A stretch of 6,032 bases of DNA, taken from assembly GCA_020723725.1 (NCBI GenBank), contig DYIG01000018.1, forward strand, positions 3,319 through 9,350. The letters are read 5' to 3'. Below are positions 4,205-6,032 of this stretch, piece by piece. Source of the stretch: Thermaerobacter marianensis (lineage in GTDB: Bacteria > Bacillota > Sulfobacillia > DYIH01 > DYIG01). A program made the position numbers and the translations under genes. The first letter of the stretch is position 1. Each line of letters starts with the position of its first letter. The notes under the pieces were generated by a model, which saw only the letters and a list, made by a program, of their open reading frames with translations, searched no databases and was not told the origin of the DNA.

Positions 4205-6032
4205 TTGTACCTTAAGCTCCTGGAGATAAAGGGTTTTAAATCGTTTGCCGAGAGGTGCCGAATTGAACTCGGGCCAGGCCTGACCGCCATTGTGGGTCCT
4301 AACGGCAGCGGGAAGAGCAACATCGTGGAGGCCGTCAGGTGGGTTCTGGGGGAGCAAAACCCCAGGGAATTGCGCGGGGTGCGCATGGAGGATGTCATAT
4401 TCGCCGGCAGCACCAAGCGTAAACCAATCGGCCTTGCGGAGGTAACGCTTACCTTTGACAATGCCGATGGAACCCTCCCCATAGAGTTTTCGGAGGTTAG
4501 TTTCTGCCGCCGGTTGGATCGATCCGGTGGCAGCGATTACCTGCTCAACCGCACGTCGTGCCGGCTCAAGGACATTACAGGGGTTCTCGCCGGGAGCGGT
4601 TTAGGAAGGGACGCCTATTCATATCTTGGGCAAGGGCGAGTGGATGAAGTCCTCTCTGGCAAGCCGGAGGACCGCAGGCTCCTGCTTGAGGAAGCGGCTG
4701 GCATTATCCGTTATCGCCTGCGCAAGTCTGAGTCAGGCCGGTTTATCGATCGAACCACTCAGCGCCTCCTTAAACTAAAGGACCTCGTTGCGGAACTGGA
4801 GGCGCGCATCGGCCCCCTTGAACGGGAGGCCCTCAGGGCAGAACGTTTCGGCGATATCTCGGCCAAGATACGCGAATTGGACTTGTTGCTGCGAGTTACC
4901 GCCTTGCGCTCTGCCAGGTATCGTCAGGAGGAACGGCTCAGGAGAAACGACGGCATTCTATCCGAAATCACACGCAGGGAGAAGGATTTGGCCGAATTGC
5001 TTGGCACACTGGAGGCAGCCCGTGGTGATTTGGACAGGATTGAGGGTGAGGTCGAAACAGGGACGAATAGCCTCCTCAATGCCATTCGCGAGGAGGAGAG
5101 GCTGCGGGGCAGTGTCAGCAGATACAATGACCGTGTTGCCACACTTCAGGGACGCCTGGAGCTTTTGCAGAAGGAGATGGCGGGCGTTTCACATATGCCC
5201 GGGGGCATTGACGTCCTCAGACAGGAAGTGTCAGACCTTGAATCGCGGGCTGAGGCCGCCAGTGCGGTATGTTTAGGGCTTAGTCAGAAAACCCGGGACC
5301 TCCAGCGTCAGCTGATGGAGGCAGCCAGCCAGGCGGCTGGGAAACAGGCTGATCTCTCGGCCATGGCTGCTGAAACCAAAGTGCGGGAAAGGGAGATCAG
5401 CCAGATCCGTGCTGAATCTGAGGGGCTCTCCTATCAGTTGCAAGAGGTCCGTGACCGAATCAGTCAGGTGGACCTAGAGCTTGAGGCCAACGAGCAGGAA
5501 CTCCTGGAGTGCACCAAGAGGCAGGCCCTTTTGGCGAGGGAGGAAGAGGATCTACAGAAAGACGTTGCGCTTAAATCGCAAGGGGTTGCCTCGCTGCGGG
5601 AAGAGGTAGGGGGAATCAGGGCACGTCTCAACCTGCTGGAGGAAATGGAGGCAGGTTACGACGGGTACGGCCCCGGTGTGCGAGCCGTTCTTTCCGGCAA
5701 GGCCCGGGGGAAGAGCCCATTTGATGGCGTGATCGGCGTGGTGGCCCAGTTGATAGCTGTTGAGGATGCATATCGTCGCGCCATCGAAATCGCGCTGGGC
5801 TCAGCACAGGAATATGTGGTCGTTGAGTCCGGAGGAGTAGCGCAGGCGGTTATCGAGATATTAAAGCGGGATAGATCAGGCAGGGTAACCTTCCTGCCGC
5901 TGGATGAAATCAGGAACCGCCCCCTGGGCGAGGGTGATAGGGCACTGGAAGACCACCCTGACGCGGTGGCGTGGGCCGTGGACCTGGTTGGATTCGAGGA
6001 GCGTCTCAGACCGATTATGGATAACGTCTTGG
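4205..6032 (+). CDS. smc: Chromosome segregation/condensation ATPase SMC, 5' part (3' end outside window)
   Basis: SMC is the ATPase core of bacterial condensin. Working with ScpA and ScpB, it extrudes and aligns DNA loops so that sister chromosomes can be separated. The frame is open from the TTG to the window end, giving 609 residues, about half of a typical protein of nearly 1,190. The N-terminal ATPase head (about 1-165) has KGFKSFA, the Walker A motif GPNGSGKS at 31-38, an arginine at 57 (the R-loop position of B. subtilis SMC), and the Q-loop YLGQGRVDEVL with Gln143. A long, Glu/Arg/Leu-rich coiled coil follows (about 166-480). The hinge begins near GYDGYGPG (484 onward) with GVIGVVAQLIAVEDAYRRAIE. 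The ABC signature motif and Walker B lie beyond the window. No frameshift is seen. With a terminator upstream, smc probably has its own promoter or relies on read-through. Confidence 0.97.
   Translation, partial: MYLKLLEIKGFKSFAERCRIELGPGLTAIVGPNGSGKSNIVEAVRWVLGEQNPRELRGVRMEDVIFAGSTKRKPIGLAEVTLTFDNADGTLPIEFSEVSFCRRLDRSGGSDYLLNRTSCRLKDITGVLAGSGLGRDAYSYLGQGRVDEVLSGKPEDRRLLLEEAAGIIRYRLRKSESGRFIDRTTQRLLKLKDLVAELEARIGPLEREALRAERFGDISAKIRELDLLLRVTALRSARYRQEERLRRNDGILSEITRREKDLAELLGTLEAARGDLDRIEGEVETGTNSLLNAIREEERLRGSVSRYNDRVATLQGRLELLQKEMAGVSHMPGGIDVLRQEVSDLESRAEAASAVCLGLSQKTRDLQRQLMEAASQAAGKQADLSAMAAETKVREREISQIRAESEGLSYQLQEVRDRISQVDLELEANEQELLECTKRQALLAREEEDLQKDVALKSQGVASLREEVGGIRARLNLLEEMEAGYDGYGPGVRAVLSGKARGKSPFDGVIGVVAQLIAVEDAYRRAIEIALGSAQEYVVVESGGVAQAVIEILKRDRSGRVTFLPLDEIRNRPLGEGDRALEDHPDAVAWAVDLVGFEERLRPIMDNVL

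Noticed and set aside
4788..5276. A 162-codon open frame on the + strand inside smc
   Set aside because: It lies in a different frame from the clearly conserved SMC coiled coil, has no ribosome binding site and gives an Arg/Pro/Cys-rich product typical of a shadow frame.
1..6032. CRISPR array, tRNA/rRNA gene, transposase, toxin-antitoxin or phage-defence genes
   Set aside because: No spaced repeats, cloverleaf, transposase motif or inverted terminal repeats were seen on either strand, and conserved housekeeping genes occupy nearly all of the window.

Overview
This window looks like part of the conserved fatty-acid synthesis / RNase III / condensin chromosomal cluster of an endospore-forming Firmicute (Clostridia-like). 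The evidence is the gene order fabD-fabG-acpP-fabF-rnc-smc on one strand, the presence of a SpoVS-family gene, strong G-rich ribosome binding sites and TTG start codons. Base composition looks moderately GC-rich by eye, so a low-GC Clostridium or Bacillus is unlikely. I cannot name a genus. SpoVS homologues also occur outside spore formers, so sporulation is an inference.

Layout, all on the + strand: positions 1-549 hold the 3' part of fabD (malonyl-CoA:ACP transacylase). fabG (3-oxoacyl-ACP reductase) follows at 551-1294, acpP (acyl carrier protein) at 1385-1627 and fabF (3-oxoacyl-ACP synthase II) at 1713-2954. Then come rnc (ribonuclease III, 3024-3740), spoVS (3837-4097) and the 5' half of smc (4205 to the window end). 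Every gene keeps its family's key residues, and all those with both ends in the window have normal length. No gene-free stretch exceeds about 110 bases.

The four fab/acp genes form one functional unit. FabD loads malonyl groups onto ACP, FabF condenses them with the growing acyl-ACP, and FabG reduces the 3-oxo product. rnc processes double-stranded RNA (rRNA precursors, structured mRNAs). smc is the ATPase of the chromosome-organising condensin complex. spoVS sits between rnc and smc, apparently with its own promoter upstream and a good intrinsic terminator downstream.

I found no undescribed multi-gene system. The interesting signals are in the short gaps: tandem hairpins between acpP and fabF, a stem-loop that encloses the rnc ribosome binding site, AT-rich duplications at the stop codons of fabF and rnc, a promoter-like region with overlapping sigma-A and sigma-H-like elements before spoVS, and a recurrent AGGGGG form of the Shine-Dalgarno sequence.
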